Source: Rhodospirillaceae bacterium
GTDB taxonomy: Bacteria; Pseudomonadota; Alphaproteobacteria; TMED109
Direction of reading: 5' to 3'
Length of the DNA: 44,617 nucleotides
Assembly: GCA_902579545.1 (NCBI GenBank)
Contig: CACHHO010000009.1
Location: 1-44,617, forward strand
In this document: in pieces, positions 1 through 9,758 of the stretch
Numbering within the stretch: the first letter of the stretch is position 1
Layout: each line of letters starts with the position of its first letter
Notes under the pieces: generated by a model
What the model was told of the DNA's origin: nothing
Database searches by the model: none
Seen by the model: only the letters and a program-made list of their open reading frames with translations
Position numbers and translations under genes: made by a program

Positions 1-2079
1 AGTGGTCCACTTATAGTTTTAGCAGGAGCAGGAACTGGCAAAACAAGGGTATTAACAACTAAGTTATCTAAAATTATATTTGATAAATTGGCTTCTCCTT
101 ATGAAGTTTTGACTGTAACCTTTACTAATAAAGCTGCCAATGAGATGAAAGATAGAGTAGAAAACTTTCTTAAAATAAGTACAGCAGGTTGGTGGATAGG
201 GACCTTTCATTCAATGGGAGCAAGAATATTAAGAAAACATCCAGAAACCGTAGGATTAAAAAAGCAATTCACTATAATAGACATTGATGATCAATTAAAA
301 TTATTGAAACAAACCCTATCATTTCATAATGTAGACGAAAAAAGATGGCCAGCTAAAAACTTAAGTTATATTATTCAAAGATGGAAAGATAAGGGGCTTA
401 ACCCTGAAAATATTGATCCTTTAGGCAGTGAATTCGCAAATAATAAAGCAGCTGAGTTATATCAAACTTATCAAAATAGACTAAAGACTTTAAATGCAGT
501 TGATTATGGAGACTTATTATTACAAAACTTAAATATATTTGAAACCCAAATAGATATAAAAAATTTCTATAAAAAGAAATTTAAATATATTTTAGTAGAT
601 GAATATCAAGACACTAATCTAAGCCAGTATAAATGGCTAAAAGCAATTTCCAATAAGGATAATAACATATGTGTAGTAGGAGATGACGATCAATCAATTT
701 ATTCTTGGAGAGGAGCAGAAATAAAAAATATTTTTAAATTTGAAAAAGAATACGAAAATGTAAAAGTAATTAAATTAGAAAAAAACTACAGATCCAAAGC
801 TAATATTCTCAATGCCGCAAACTTTTTAATATCAAAAAATAAAAGTAGAATGGGTAAGAATCTTTGGACTGATGATCAGAATGGTGATAAATTAGAAGTA
901 ATTAATACTAATAGTAGTGAAGAAGAAGCTATTTATATAAGTGATAAAATTGAAGAATTAAAAAGTAAAAGTATTAAAATTAATAGTTGCGCTTTAATTG
1001 TTAGAGCAAGCTACCAAACAAGAGCATTTGAAGATAGGTTTATTAAGATAGGATTACCTTATAAGATTATAGGAGGAACAAAATTCTATGAGAGGCTCGA
1101 AGTAAGAGATGCTTTAGCTTATTTAAGAATTACTTCAAGTGACTTCGATGACCTAGCTTTTGAAAGAGTTATAAATGTTCCTAGAAGGGGTGTTGGAGAA
1201 AAATCTCTTAGAGATATTGAAATAAATGCTAGAAAAAAAAATATCACGCTTCTTCAGTCTGCAAGAGAACTTGTACAAATTAATTATTTTACTAATAAAA
1301 CTAATAATAATTTGAGAATTTTTTTTAAACTATTAGAAAATTGGAGAAAGAAAGAATCTTTAAATGCAGCTGAATTAGCAGAAGTTATACTTGATGAGTC
1401 AGGATACACTGAAATGTGGCAAAATGATAAATCAATAGAAGCTGAAACTAGACTTGAAAACTTAAAAGAATTAGTTAATGCTATTGCTGAATTCGATAAT
1501 ATTAGATCATTTTTAGAACACATCCAATTAGTTATGGACAATGACGTAAACAATAAAAATCAATCAGTAAATATATTGACTTTTCATGCTGCTAAAGGAC
1601 TTGAATTTGATAATGTCTTTCTACCTGGATGGGAAGAAGAAGTTTTTCCTAATAGAAGAGCTATTGAAGAAAGATTAAATGATGGATTAGAAGAAGAAAG
1701 AAGGTTAGCTTATGTAGGAATAACAAGGGCTAGAAAAAGGATTTGGATTATTCATGCTAATAGTAGGGTAATTCATGGACAATGGTTTTACTCTGTACCA
1801 TCTAGGTTTATAAATGAACTACCCTCAGAAAATCTTATTTCTAATAATGTAAACTTTAATAGCTTTTCTAATAATAAATATGAGAATGAAGATAATAAAG
1901 AAAAAATTATTTCTGGAAACCTTTATAAAGATAGTTCGCTTAAGGTTGGAACTAAAGTTTTTCATCAAAAATTTGGCTATGGAAATATTATTAAAATTGA
2001 AAGTGATATAGCTGAAGTAAAATTTGATAAGACTAATATTAAAAAAGTAAAAGTTACTTTCCTGTTAACCAATGTGTAG
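1..2079 (+). CDS. uvrD: UvrD/PcrA-type superfamily 1 DNA helicase (5' end cut by window)
   Basis: An ATP-dependent 3'-5' DNA helicase that unwinds DNA in nucleotide excision and mismatch repair. The reading frame is open from base 1, so the N-terminus lies outside the window; 692 residues are visible. Superfamily 1 motifs appear in order, numbered from the window edge: Walker A AGAGTGKT at 8-15, Walker B/motif II VDEYQDT near 199-205, motif III GDDDQSIYSWRG near 227, the LEKNYRS motif, motif V with TFHAAKGLEFD, and motif VI AYVGITRAR near 570. The last ~45 residues (VGTKVFHQKFGYGNI...) resemble the C-terminal Tudor-like domain of PcrA/UvrD. Only about 10-20 N-terminal residues should be missing. 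The stop overlaps the next gene by 8 bases, suggesting co-transcription. UvrD and PcrA cannot be told apart with certainty here. Confidence 0.95.
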   Translation, partial: SGPLIVLAGAGTGKTRVLTTKLSKIIFDKLASPYEVLTVTFTNKAANEMKDRVENFLKISTAGWWIGTFHSMGARILRKHPETVGLKKQFTIIDIDDQLKLLKQTLSFHNVDEKRWPAKNLSYIIQRWKDKGLNPENIDPLGSEFANNKAAELYQTYQNRLKTLNAVDYGDLLLQNLNIFETQIDIKNFYKKKFKYILVDEYQDTNLSQYKWLKAISNKDNNICVVGDDDQSIYSWRGAEIKNIFKFEKEYENVKVIKLEKNYRSKANILNAANFLISKNKSRMGKNLWTDDQNGDKLEVINTNSSEEEAIYISDKIEELKSKSIKINSCALIVRASYQTRAFEDRFIKIGLPYKIIGGTKFYERLEVRDALAYLRITSSDFDDLAFERVINVPRRGVGEKSLRDIEINARKKNITLLQSARELVQINYFTNKTNNNLRIFFKLLENWRKKESLNAAELAEVILDESGYTEMWQNDKSIEAETRLENLKELVNAIAEFDNIRSFLEHIQLVMDNDVNNKNQSVNILTFHAAKGLEFDNVFLPGWEEEVFPNRRAIEERLNDGLEEERRLAYVGITRARKRIWIIHANSRVIHGQWFYSVPSRFINELPSENLISNNVNFNSFSNNKYENEDNKEKIISGNLYKDSSLKVGTKVFHQKFGYGNIIKIESDIAEVKFDKTNIKKVKVTFLLTNV

Positions 2080-3850
2080 CTCAAAAAAAATAAAAAATAA
2101 AATATCACTTTTAAGAGCGTTGATGGAAAAAACAGGCATAGATGCTTTTCTAATAACACATGATGACGAATATTTACTAGAAAATACTCACAAAAGCAAC
2201 CAAAGGTTAAAGTGGATAATTGGGTTTTCAGGATCAGCTGGTTTTTTAGTAGTATCTAAACTAAATTTATATTTATTTGTTGATGGTAGGTATACTTTAC
2301 AATCAAAAATAGAAACTAAAGGCATTAAGGTAAAAATTCTAAATATCAATGAAGTTATAAATTTTAATTATTTTAATGATAAAGCTGAAAAAATAAAAAA
2401 TTTTGGAGTTTACACCAAATCTTTGTCCTATGATTATTACTACAAACTTTTTAGTAATGCTAAAGAGGCCAAAATAAATATAGTAAACCTAAATATAAAT
2501 TTGATAGACCAAATTTGGAAAAGAAATACAAAAAAACAAAAAACAAAAAAAATATTTACCTTAGAAAAAAAATATTGCGATGTTGCTTTTTCAGAAAAAA
2601 TATCACAAGTAAAAAAGTATATAAGCAAAGAAAAAGCTGATGGAATTTTTATTCAAAACAGTGAGTCTATAGCTTGGCTTTTAAACATAAGAGGAAGTGA
2701 TTTAGACTTTACTCCTATAACACTCTCTCATGCAATTATTTTAAAAAATAAAGTTTATGTATTTTTGGAAAACACTGCCTTAGAAAAAAAAATCGTTAAT
2801 TATTATTCTAAAAAAATATTTTTTATTGAAATTACTAAAATTACTAGTGTTTTAAAAAAATTTAAAAATAAAAAATTTAATATATTATTAGATCCCTTCA
2901 GTACATCTAAATATTATTATGATTTAATTAAAAAATACACTTGCAAGTGTATATTAATAAAAGACCCCGTTTCTAATTTAAAATCAATAAAAACTACTAG
3001 TGAAATAAGAAATATCACTAGTGCTCATTTATTAGATGGTATTTCATTATGTAAATTTTTATACTGGTTAAAAAATATAAATTATCAAATTTCGGAACTA
3101 GATATTGTGAAAAAAATTGATACTTTGAGAGAAAGAAATAAATATTTTTTATGTAAATCATTTCCTACTATTGCCGGCAGTGGCCCAAATGGTGCTATAA
3201 TACATTATATACCAAATAAAAAAACAAATAGAAAAATTCTTAAAAATGACATTATATTAGTTGATAGTGGAGGCCAGTATAAACTAGGAACTACAGATGT
3301 CACCAGAACCGTCTCTATAGGCAAACCAACAAAAAATCAAATTTTAAATTATACATTAGTTTTAAAAGGACATATAAATTTTAGTACGGCTAGATTTCCT
3401 GAAGGAGTTACAGGAGCTTATTTAGATTACCTAGCAAGGGCTTACCTATGGAAAGAGGGCAAAGATTATTCTCATGGCACAGGCCATGGAGTTGGTTATT
3501 GTTTAAATGTTCATGAAGGCCCATTTAGCATATCTAGATTTAATAATATTCCTCTAAAAAATGGCATGGTATTTTCTAATGAACCTGGCTATTATTTAGA
3601 AAAGAAATATGGAATAAGAATAGAAAACCTTGTATCTACAAAAAGTATTATAATAAATGGGAAAAATTTTCTTAATATTAACACATTAACCTTAGCGCCT
3701 TACGATAATGATTTAATAGATATAAGCATGCTTTCCAAAGAAGAGCTAAATTGGTTGAATGACTATAACAAAAATTTATATCAAAAATTAAAACCTTATT
3801 TACTAGAAAAAGAAAGAAATTGGCTTTACAATAATATAAAGAAAAAATGA
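2072..3850 (+). CDS. pepP: Xaa-Pro aminopeptidase (aminopeptidase P, M24B family)
   Basis: A metallopeptidase that releases the N-terminal residue from peptides with proline in second position. At 592 residues it is the long form with two creatinase-like N-terminal domains followed by the pita-bread catalytic domain. All five metal ligands expected in M24 enzymes are visible: D398 and D409 (LVDSGG and TTDVTRT, 11 apart), H472 in HGTGHGVG, E504 in NEPGYY, and E518 in RIENL. The ATG sits inside the last codons of uvrD (8-base overlap), and its stop overlaps the next ATG as ATGA, so three genes look like one transcript. An internal Met at residue 17 is a possible alternative start. The symbol is tentative because bacterial pepP proteins of about 440 residues are a different subgroup. 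Confidence 0.92.
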   Translation: MCSSKKIKNKISLLRALMEKTGIDAFLITHDDEYLLENTHKSNQRLKWIIGFSGSAGFLVVSKLNLYLFVDGRYTLQSKIETKGIKVKILNINEVINFNYFNDKAEKIKNFGVYTKSLSYDYYYKLFSNAKEAKINIVNLNINLIDQIWKRNTKKQKTKKIFTLEKKYCDVAFSEKISQVKKYISKEKADGIFIQNSESIAWLLNIRGSDLDFTPITLSHAIILKNKVYVFLENTALEKKIVNYYSKKIFFIEITKITSVLKKFKNKKFNILLDPFSTSKYYYDLIKKYTCKCILIKDPVSNLKSIKTTSEIRNITSAHLLDGISLCKFLYWLKNINYQISELDIVKKIDTLRERNKYFLCKSFPTIAGSGPNGAIIHYIPNKKTNRKILKNDIILVDSGGQYKLGTTDVTRTVSIGKPTKNQILNYTLVLKGHINFSTARFPEGVTGAYLDYLARAYLWKEGKDYSHGTGHGVGYCLNVHEGPFSISRFNNIPLKNGMVFSNEPGYYLEKKYGIRIENLVSTKSIIINGKNFLNINTLTLAPYDNDLIDISMLSKEELNWLNDYNKNLYQKLKPYLLEKERNWLYNNIKKK

Positions 3851-4419
3851 AAAAAAAATTAAAGTTTGCAATTATTTATGGATCTACGAGAAGAAAAAGA
3901 CTTGGCATTAGACTTGTGAAGTATTTGCATACTCAAATTAAAAAAAGGGGATATAACTCATATATAATTGATCCATTAGAAAATAAATTACCCTTGCTAG
4001 ATAAAAGGTTTGATGATTTTCCAAAAAAAAATATCCCTACTGCGGTAAAAAATGTTCAAAAATTATTAAATAAATCTGATGCATTTATTTTAGTTAGTGC
4101 TGAATATAATCATATGCCACCACCTGCATTAATAAATTTACTTAACTACTATTATATAGAGTTTAATAGAAAACCCTCATGCATATGCACATACTCAGTT
4201 GGAGACTTTGCAGGGGTAAGGGTTCAAGGCCCTCTCAGATCACTTATGACGCAACTGGGAAGTCCAGCTATTAAATATGGCTTTTTTCAGCCAAAATTAT
4301 TAAACAAATTTAATGAAAATGGGGACCCCATTAATAAAAAAGATGCAATAGAAAGATTTAATTTATTTTTCAATGAATTGTTATGGTATACATCTTCACT
4401 TAAAAAAGCTAAAAATTAA
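3847..4419 (+). CDS. NAD(P)H-dependent FMN reductase family flavoprotein
   Basis: A 190-residue flavodoxin-like protein of the NADPH-dependent FMN reductase family, which reduces flavins or quinones with NAD(P)H in the cytosol. The phosphate-binding loop GSTR lies at residues 12-15 after a hydrophobic first strand. The family motif EYN...PPP lies at 86-93, and a SVGDFAG segment near 117 suits the second flavin-contact loop. Length is normal for the family. The start overlaps the pepP stop (ATGA). Its stop shares bases with the stop of convergent ligA, leaving no intergenic space. The physiological substrate cannot be told from sequence. Confidence 0.85.
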   Translation: MKKKLKFAIIYGSTRRKRLGIRLVKYLHTQIKKRGYNSYIIDPLENKLPLLDKRFDDFPKKNIPTAVKNVQKLLNKSDAFILVSAEYNHMPPPALINLLNYYYIEFNRKPSCICTYSVGDFAGVRVQGPLRSLMTQLGSPAIKYGFFQPKLLNKFNENGDPINKKDAIERFNLFFNELLWYTSSLKKAKN

Positions 4420-6449
4420 TTTTTCATAAGTTTGATTACGAAATCCTCATCTTCAATTTTAATATTTAGTTTTTTAGCTTTGTGAAGCTTGCTTCCTGAA
4501 TCTCTTCCTACAATAATAAAGTCAACTTTTTTAGAAACAGTAGATGTTATTTTAGCTCCTTCAACTTTTAATTTATCTTCTATATATTTTCTGGAGAAAT
4601 TATCAAAGGTGCCTGTGATAACAATCTTTTTGTTCAGGTATTTACCTGAAAAACTTCTATATTCTATGTCTAAAAAAAAAGAAAGTCGTTTTACTAATTT
4701 ATAGTTTTTATATTCTGAAAAATAATAAGTTAGACTGTTTATTATAGTTTGTCCTATTCCTTCCACATTAGCTAGAGTTTCAGTATTATTATTTGAAAAA
4801 ACTCTTAAAAAGTTATCAAGGTTATTAAACTTTGAACTTAGTATACCTGCCACTTCTTTTCCTATATGTCTAATACCTAAAGAATATATAAATTTGTCAA
4901 AGGTTACCTTTGAACTTTTATTTATAGACTCAAAGAGATTTAAAATACTTTTTTCTCCCCATCCATCATATTTTAATAAACTTACTAAATTATTTTTATA
5001 TCTATTTTTCAAAGTAAATATGTCTTCAAAATTATTAATTATTTTTTCCCTAAAAAAAAATCTTATTTGTTTTTCTCCTAAGCCTTCGATATTTAAAGCT
5101 TCTCTCGAAACAAAATGACACAATCTAAAAATCCTTTGCTCATCACAATTGTTATAATTAGTACATCTTTTTACTACTTCTTTTTTTAATTTAATTAATT
5201 TTTGATTACAGCTAGGACATACTTCTGGGAAAATAATTTCCCTTTGAAAGTGATCTCTATACTCTGGAAGAACTTTCATAATTTTAGGAATTACATCACC
5301 TGCTCTCTGAAGTTTGATAGTGTCGCCTATTTTTAGATCAAGCCTTTTAACTTCGTCTTCATTATGGAGTGTAGCTCTGCTTACTTTTACTCCTCCAATT
5401 ATAACCTCCTTTAATAAAGCCACTGGTGTAATAGAGCCTGTTCTACCTATTTGGAATTTTACATCAAGCAACTTAGTGATAGCTTCTTCAGCAGGAAGTT
5501 TATGAGCTAATGCCCATTTTGGAAACCTAGAAGTAGTTCCTAAAATGTTCTGTTGTTTATAAGAATCTAGTTTATAAACGATACCATCTATATCATACTT
5601 TAAATTTTCTCTATTTTTAAAAATATATTCGTAAAAATCCATCATATCTGAAATATTTTTGCATAGTTTACTAGGCTCATTTAAGATAAAAGAGTATTTT
5701 GATAAAATTTTCCTAGTTTCTGAAAGGGTATCTCCAAAAAAAACACTATCACTTAATATAGAATAACCGTAAAACATTAATTTTCTCTTTTTTGTAATCA
5801 GAGGGTCTAGTTGTCTAATGGAGCCTGAAGCAGCATTTCTAGCAGTAGAAAATGTTTGCTCTCCATTTTTTTTTCTAATACTATTCAGAGCTTCAAAGTT
5901 CTGCTTAGGCATAAAAACTTCTCCTCTAATTTCTAATTCTTCTGGAAATTTATTTGGTAACTCTCTAACCACTCCTTCAACAAAGATTATATTATTGGTA
6001 ATATCTTCCCCTTTTATTCCATCACCCCTTGTGAGTGCCTTTACTAATTTTCTATTTTTATAAATTAATGAGGCAGATAGCCCATCTACTTTCGTTTCTG
6101 CTAATATTTTAAAGTTGTTAAATAGCTTTTTATTTTTAGTATAGAAAGCTTCAACTTCCTCTCTTTTATATGCATTATTTAAAGACAACATTGGCGTTTT
6201 GTGTCTTAATACTTTTTTTTCTTTTGTGCTTTTAGATCCTACCTTAAAAGAAGGAGAACTATGCAGTTTTAGAGATGGATGTTCTTTCTCTATAGTCTCT
6301 AATTCTTTTCTTAATATATCATACTCATAATCTGAAATTTCTTGTGTGTTATAATTATAATAAAGGTCATCATGATAGTTTATTTTAAAAATTAGCTTTT
6401 TTATCTTGTTTTCAATTTTTTTTTTTGTGTTTTTTTTAAAATCTTCCAT
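4416..6449 (-). CDS. ligA: NAD-dependent DNA ligase LigA
   Basis: Seals nicks in duplex DNA using NAD+, joining Okazaki fragments and repair patches. The 677-residue protein has the full architecture: an N-terminal Ia domain with YHDDLYY and DYEYD that binds NMN, adenylation domain with the nucleophilic K120 in KVDGLSA, an OB fold, a zinc finger C-x2-C-x14-C-x5-C, helix-hairpin-helix repeats (NIEGLGEKQI, NVEGIGQTI), and a C-terminal BRCT domain (KIVITGTFDNF...). Length matches E. coli LigA (671). Start is ATG four bases downstream of the recN stop, so it probably ends a bamD-recN-ligA transcript. That trio downstream of lpxC is a familiar alphaproteobacterial arrangement, here separated from lpxC by two genes on the other strand. 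Confidence 0.98.
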   Translation of the reverse strand: MEDFKKNTKKKIENKIKKLIFKINYHDDLYYNYNTQEISDYEYDILRKELETIEKEHPSLKLHSSPSFKVGSKSTKEKKVLRHKTPMLSLNNAYKREEVEAFYTKNKKLFNNFKILAETKVDGLSASLIYKNRKLVKALTRGDGIKGEDITNNIIFVEGVVRELPNKFPEELEIRGEVFMPKQNFEALNSIRKKNGEQTFSTARNAASGSIRQLDPLITKKRKLMFYGYSILSDSVFFGDTLSETRKILSKYSFILNEPSKLCKNISDMMDFYEYIFKNRENLKYDIDGIVYKLDSYKQQNILGTTSRFPKWALAHKLPAEEAITKLLDVKFQIGRTGSITPVALLKEVIIGGVKVSRATLHNEDEVKRLDLKIGDTIKLQRAGDVIPKIMKVLPEYRDHFQREIIFPEVCPSCNQKLIKLKKEVVKRCTNYNNCDEQRIFRLCHFVSREALNIEGLGEKQIRFFFREKIINNFEDIFTLKNRYKNNLVSLLKYDGWGEKSILNLFESINKSSKVTFDKFIYSLGIRHIGKEVAGILSSKFNNLDNFLRVFSNNNTETLANVEGIGQTIINSLTYYFSEYKNYKLVKRLSFFLDIEYRSFSGKYLNKKIVITGTFDNFSRKYIEDKLKVEGAKITSTVSKKVDFIIVGRDSGSKLHKAKKLNIKIEDEDFVIKLMKN

Positions 6450-6453
6450 AAAC

Positions 6454-8124
6454 TTAATTTCTTAAAAGTTTGCTAGAAAGGTTTCGTGCTTCATTTGTAA
6501 CAGTATCTCCTGATATCATTTTTGCTATTTCTTCTATTCTATCGTTTTCATCTAGTTTTAAAACACTTGTAAAAGTATTTTCATCCAGCATTTTTTTGTA
6601 TGTTTTATAATGATAATTTCCTTTTGCAGCAACCTGGGGTAAATGAGTCACAACCAGAACTTGCTGAAACTCAGATAGGTTTAGAAGCCTAACAGCAATT
6701 GAGTCTGCTACTGCTCCGCTGACCCCCGTATCTACTTCATCAAAAATTAATGTTTTTTTATTAATAGTTTTAGCTATTACAAGGTTTATAGCTAACATTA
6801 ACCTTGAAAGTTCTCCTCCAGAGGAAACCTTATGAATTTCTCCTTTTGATATTCCTTTATTAAAGCTTATTAAAAACTTTACAATATCTGCTCCTTCTTT
6901 ATTCCATTTACTAAATTCTCTTCTCGATAGTTCCACCATAAATTTAGCATTTTCTAGCTTCAAAGGTCTAAGTTCTAAATTAATTTGTTCTTGTAATTCT
7001 TTTAAAGCTTTTTCTCTAGATTTTGTTAAAATATGGCAATCTTCTTCATATTTAATTTTTGCTAGACTTAATTTGCTTTTTATCTTTTCAAGATTTTCAC
7101 TGCTTTGATTTAAAGAGGTATATTCTTCATTTAACTCTTTTAATTTTTCCTCTAATGCCTCAGGTTGTATTTTAAATCTCCTAGAAAGCGTACTTATATC
7201 AAATAATCTCTGTTCTAAATTATCCAAATCATTTTTATTATATAAGAAATCTTCTTTTAGTTTAGATATATTTAATAATATATCTTTTCCTTCTATTAAA
7301 ATGTTGTTTATTGCTTTCTGGACTTCCTTAATTTCATCTAACTTTTCATTTTCTTCAAAAGATTTATCTAAATTTACATTTTCTCTAGTTAGATTAGATA
7401 ATGCCCCTAATCCTTCGTCATCTAATATGTTATGTATATTATTTATTGCTAAAAATATTTTTTCATGCTTGGTCATTAAGTTTCTTTTTTTTAAAATGCT
7501 TGTGTATTCACCTTTTTCTAAATTTAAATTTTTAATCAAATTTATATTATTTTCTAAAACCTCAACATGATTTTTTTTACTACTTTCTATATTTAATAAT
7601 TCTTTATAAATATCGTTTAGCTTTTTATAGTTATTAAAACTTTTTTTTACTTGAGATAAAATCATATTATTACCACCAAATCTATCCAAAATTTTTAGAT
7701 GATTTACAGGATCTAGTAATCCTATTTTTTCATTTTGACCATGAATCTCAACTAGCATAGATCCTATTTCTTTAAGAAAGTTTAAGCTTACTAAATTATC
7801 ATTAATAAAAGCTTTACTTCCACCTTCACTAAAAAGAACTCTTCTCAAAATAATAGTTTCTTCTGTGTTTAGTCCGTATTCTCTTGTTTTTTTAAAAGCT
7901 AAATTACTTTTATCTACCTTAAATTCAGCAGTTACTGTACCTTCTTTTGCTTTGTTTCTAATTAGTGAAAAGTCTGCTCTTGCTCCAACAGCTAAACCAA
8001 GAGAAGTTAAAATTATGGATTTTCCTGCTCCTGTTTCTCCTGAAAAAACTGTAAGTCCATTATTAAAATTAAGTTCTAGTTTTTCTATTAGTACTATATT
8101 TTTAATTGATAATGACTTTAACAT
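6454..8124 (-). CDS. recN: DNA repair protein RecN (SMC-like ATPase)
   Basis: An SMC-family ATPase that acts at double-strand breaks in recombinational repair. At 556 residues it is normal length. Walker A GETGAGKS lies at 29-36, the ABC signature SSGGELSRLMLA near 428-440, and Walker B LIFDEVDTGVSG near 457-467. The centre is rich in Lys, Glu, Asn and Leu, as expected for the coiled-coil arms. The HGQNE motif near residue 133 is typical of RecN. It lies between bamD (5-base gap) and ligA (4-base gap) on the same strand. I see no LexA-type operator; transcription probably comes from upstream of bamD. Confidence 0.97.
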   Translation of the reverse strand: MLKSLSIKNIVLIEKLELNFNNGLTVFSGETGAGKSIILTSLGLAVGARADFSLIRNKAKEGTVTAEFKVDKSNLAFKKTREYGLNTEETIILRRVLFSEGGSKAFINDNLVSLNFLKEIGSMLVEIHGQNEKIGLLDPVNHLKILDRFGGNNMILSQVKKSFNNYKKLNDIYKELLNIESSKKNHVEVLENNINLIKNLNLEKGEYTSILKKRNLMTKHEKIFLAINNIHNILDDEGLGALSNLTRENVNLDKSFEENEKLDEIKEVQKAINNILIEGKDILLNISKLKEDFLYNKNDLDNLEQRLFDISTLSRRFKIQPEALEEKLKELNEEYTSLNQSSENLEKIKSKLSLAKIKYEEDCHILTKSREKALKELQEQINLELRPLKLENAKFMVELSRREFSKWNKEGADIVKFLISFNKGISKGEIHKVSSGGELSRLMLAINLVIAKTINKKTLIFDEVDTGVSGAVADSIAVRLLNLSEFQQVLVVTHLPQVAAKGNYHYKTYKKMLDENTFTSVLKLDENDRIEEIAKMISGDTVTNEARNLSSKLLRN

Positions 8125-8129
8125 AACCG

Positions 8130-8921
8130 TTATTCACTTAATAAAATATTATTCTTTTTAAGTAAGTTATAACTAAGTTTATACCATCTGCTATTTGGAT
8201 AATTATAACCTAATACCCTAGCATTAACTATTGCTTCATCCTTTACTCCTAGAATTAAATAGATTTCCACCAACCTATGTAGTGCTTCAGGAACATAAGT
8301 CGTAGTTTGATATTTATTAACAATATTTTTAAATCTTCTTAATGAAGATATGTATTTTTTTAATGAAAGGTAAGTCATTGCTACGTCTAGTTCTTTGGCT
8401 GCTAAATTATTTTCTAAATAAATTATTTTAAAATAAGCATCTTTGGCATAATCACTATCAGGGTATCTATCCATTATTAATTTAAAGGTATCTAATGCAG
8501 CAATAACCATAGTTTGTTCTCTAGTAACCTCTATTATTTGATCATAATAACTCATACCAAGTAAATATTGTGCATAAGATGCAAAATCTGACGCAGGATA
8601 AAGATTTAAAAATCTCTTCAAATTTGCCTCAGTTTTAATATAGTCTCTATCTTTATAACTAGCATATGAAGACATAATAATTGCTTTCTTTGCCCAGCTA
8701 GAATAAGGATGTTGCCTTTCAACTTCATCAAATTCAATTGTCGCTTCTTCATAATCCTTATTAGCTAAGCTTATTAATGCACTTTCATAAATAATCTTTA
8801 TATCTCTTTCTACATATTCTATTTCCTTGTTTTTATTTGATGAACAAGATGAAAAAAATAGGAAAAGTATAGAGCTAAATATTATGATTATAAATTTTAT
8901 ATATTTATTTTCAAATATCAT
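8130..8921 (-). CDS. bamD: Outer-membrane assembly lipoprotein BamD
   Basis: A lipoprotein component of the BAM complex, which inserts beta-barrel proteins into the outer membrane. The 263 residues open with a hydrophobic signal ending in FFSSC at about residue 26, a lipobox with an unusual Phe at -3. Helical TPR-type repeats follow (YEEATIEFDEVERQHPYS, YIKTEANLKRFLNLYPAS, ALDTFKLIMDRYPDSDYA), matching the BamD/ComL pattern of YxxA...F...P-x-S. It heads the recN-ligA run. Its start lies 38 bases from divergent hisN, so any promoter must fit in that short gap; a TATACT-like -10 is visible there, but I would not call it. Confidence 0.93.
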   Translation of the reverse strand: MIFENKYIKFIIIIFSSILFLFFSSCSSNKNKEIEYVERDIKIIYESALISLANKDYEEATIEFDEVERQHPYSSWAKKAIIMSSYASYKDRDYIKTEANLKRFLNLYPASDFASYAQYLLGMSYYDQIIEVTREQTMVIAALDTFKLIMDRYPDSDYAKDAYFKIIYLENNLAAKELDVAMTYLSLKKYISSLRRFKNIVNKYQTTTYVPEALHRLVEIYLILGVKDEAIVNARVLGYNYPNSRWYKLSYNLLKKNNILLSE

Positions 8922-8959
8922 TTTATTATTATAGTATAAAAAAAAATATTATTATATAC

Positions 8960-9742
8960 ATGCAAAAAAAAAATATTTTAAATTTACTTTCATTTAGTCA
9001 CTATGTAGCAGATATAGTCTCATTAGAATTAAAAAAAGGTTATAAATCTATAAAAAATTCTTTTAACAGAAAAAGTTATGATTTTAGACAAATAGTATCC
9101 CCTTTAGATTTAAAAGTAGAAAAATTAGTTAGAAAGTTAATTCTCGAAAAATACCCAAGTCATAATATAATTGGAGAAGAAATAGAGGATAAAAATAAAA
9201 ACTCCAATTATACATGGATAATAGACCCAATAGATGGAACTAAAGCGTACTTAAGTGGTATTCCTGTCTTTACTTTCTTACTGTCTCTAAAATTTAAAGA
9301 AAAATTTATCTTTGGATTAGTAGATCAGCCTATTTTGAAAGAAAGATTTTGGAATTTTAATAACATAGCGTATCTAAATAACAATATAATCAAAACAAAA
9401 AAATGTAAAAAGTTATCAGAAGCAATAATAGCTATTACCGAGCCTGAAATGTTTAGCAGTTATGCTAATTTTAATAAGAATTTATTTAAAAACACAAGTT
9501 TTATTAGATGGGGGACAGATGCTTTAGGATATATGAGATGTGCAGAAGGCATTATAGATGGAGTTGTAGAAAGAAATATTAAGATTTGGGATATTGCAGC
9601 AATAGAACCTATAATAAAGAGCGCTGGTGGTATTATTAGTACTTGGGATGGTAAAAAAATAGGTACAAATGACACAGTTTGTGCCGCAGGAGATAAAAAA
9701 ATACATGATGTTTTAGTAAATACTTTGCAAAAACTTATATAA
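8960..9742 (+). CDS. hisN: Inositol-monophosphatase family phosphatase, probably histidinol-phosphatase HisN
   Basis: A Mg2+-dependent sugar or amino-alcohol phosphatase of the inositol monophosphatase fold. The three metal-binding motifs are present: GEE at 72-74, DPIDGT at 89-94 and WDIAAIEP near 210-217. The segments LSGIPVFTFLLSL and GLVDQPILKERFW, and IRWGTDALGYMRCAEG before the third motif, resemble alphaproteobacterial HisN more than CysQ or SuhB. That subtype assignment is inference. 260 residues is typical. It is followed 16 bases later by etfD on the same strand, and the pair sits against the direction of all its neighbours from lpxC to ligA. Confidence 0.75.
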   Translation: MQKKNILNLLSFSHYVADIVSLELKKGYKSIKNSFNRKSYDFRQIVSPLDLKVEKLVRKLILEKYPSHNIIGEEIEDKNKNSNYTWIIDPIDGTKAYLSGIPVFTFLLSLKFKEKFIFGLVDQPILKERFWNFNNIAYLNNNIIKTKKCKKLSEAIIAITEPEMFSSYANFNKNLFKNTSFIRWGTDALGYMRCAEGIIDGVVERNIKIWDIAAIEPIIKSAGGIISTWDGKKIGTNDTVCAAGDKKIHDVLVNTLQKLI

Positions 9743-9758
9743 ATACTATGTTATTATC

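Noticed and set aside
1220-1245. A long A run in the helicase that might be a second frameshift
   Set aside because: The frame continues intact through motifs before and after it, so no lesion is indicated.
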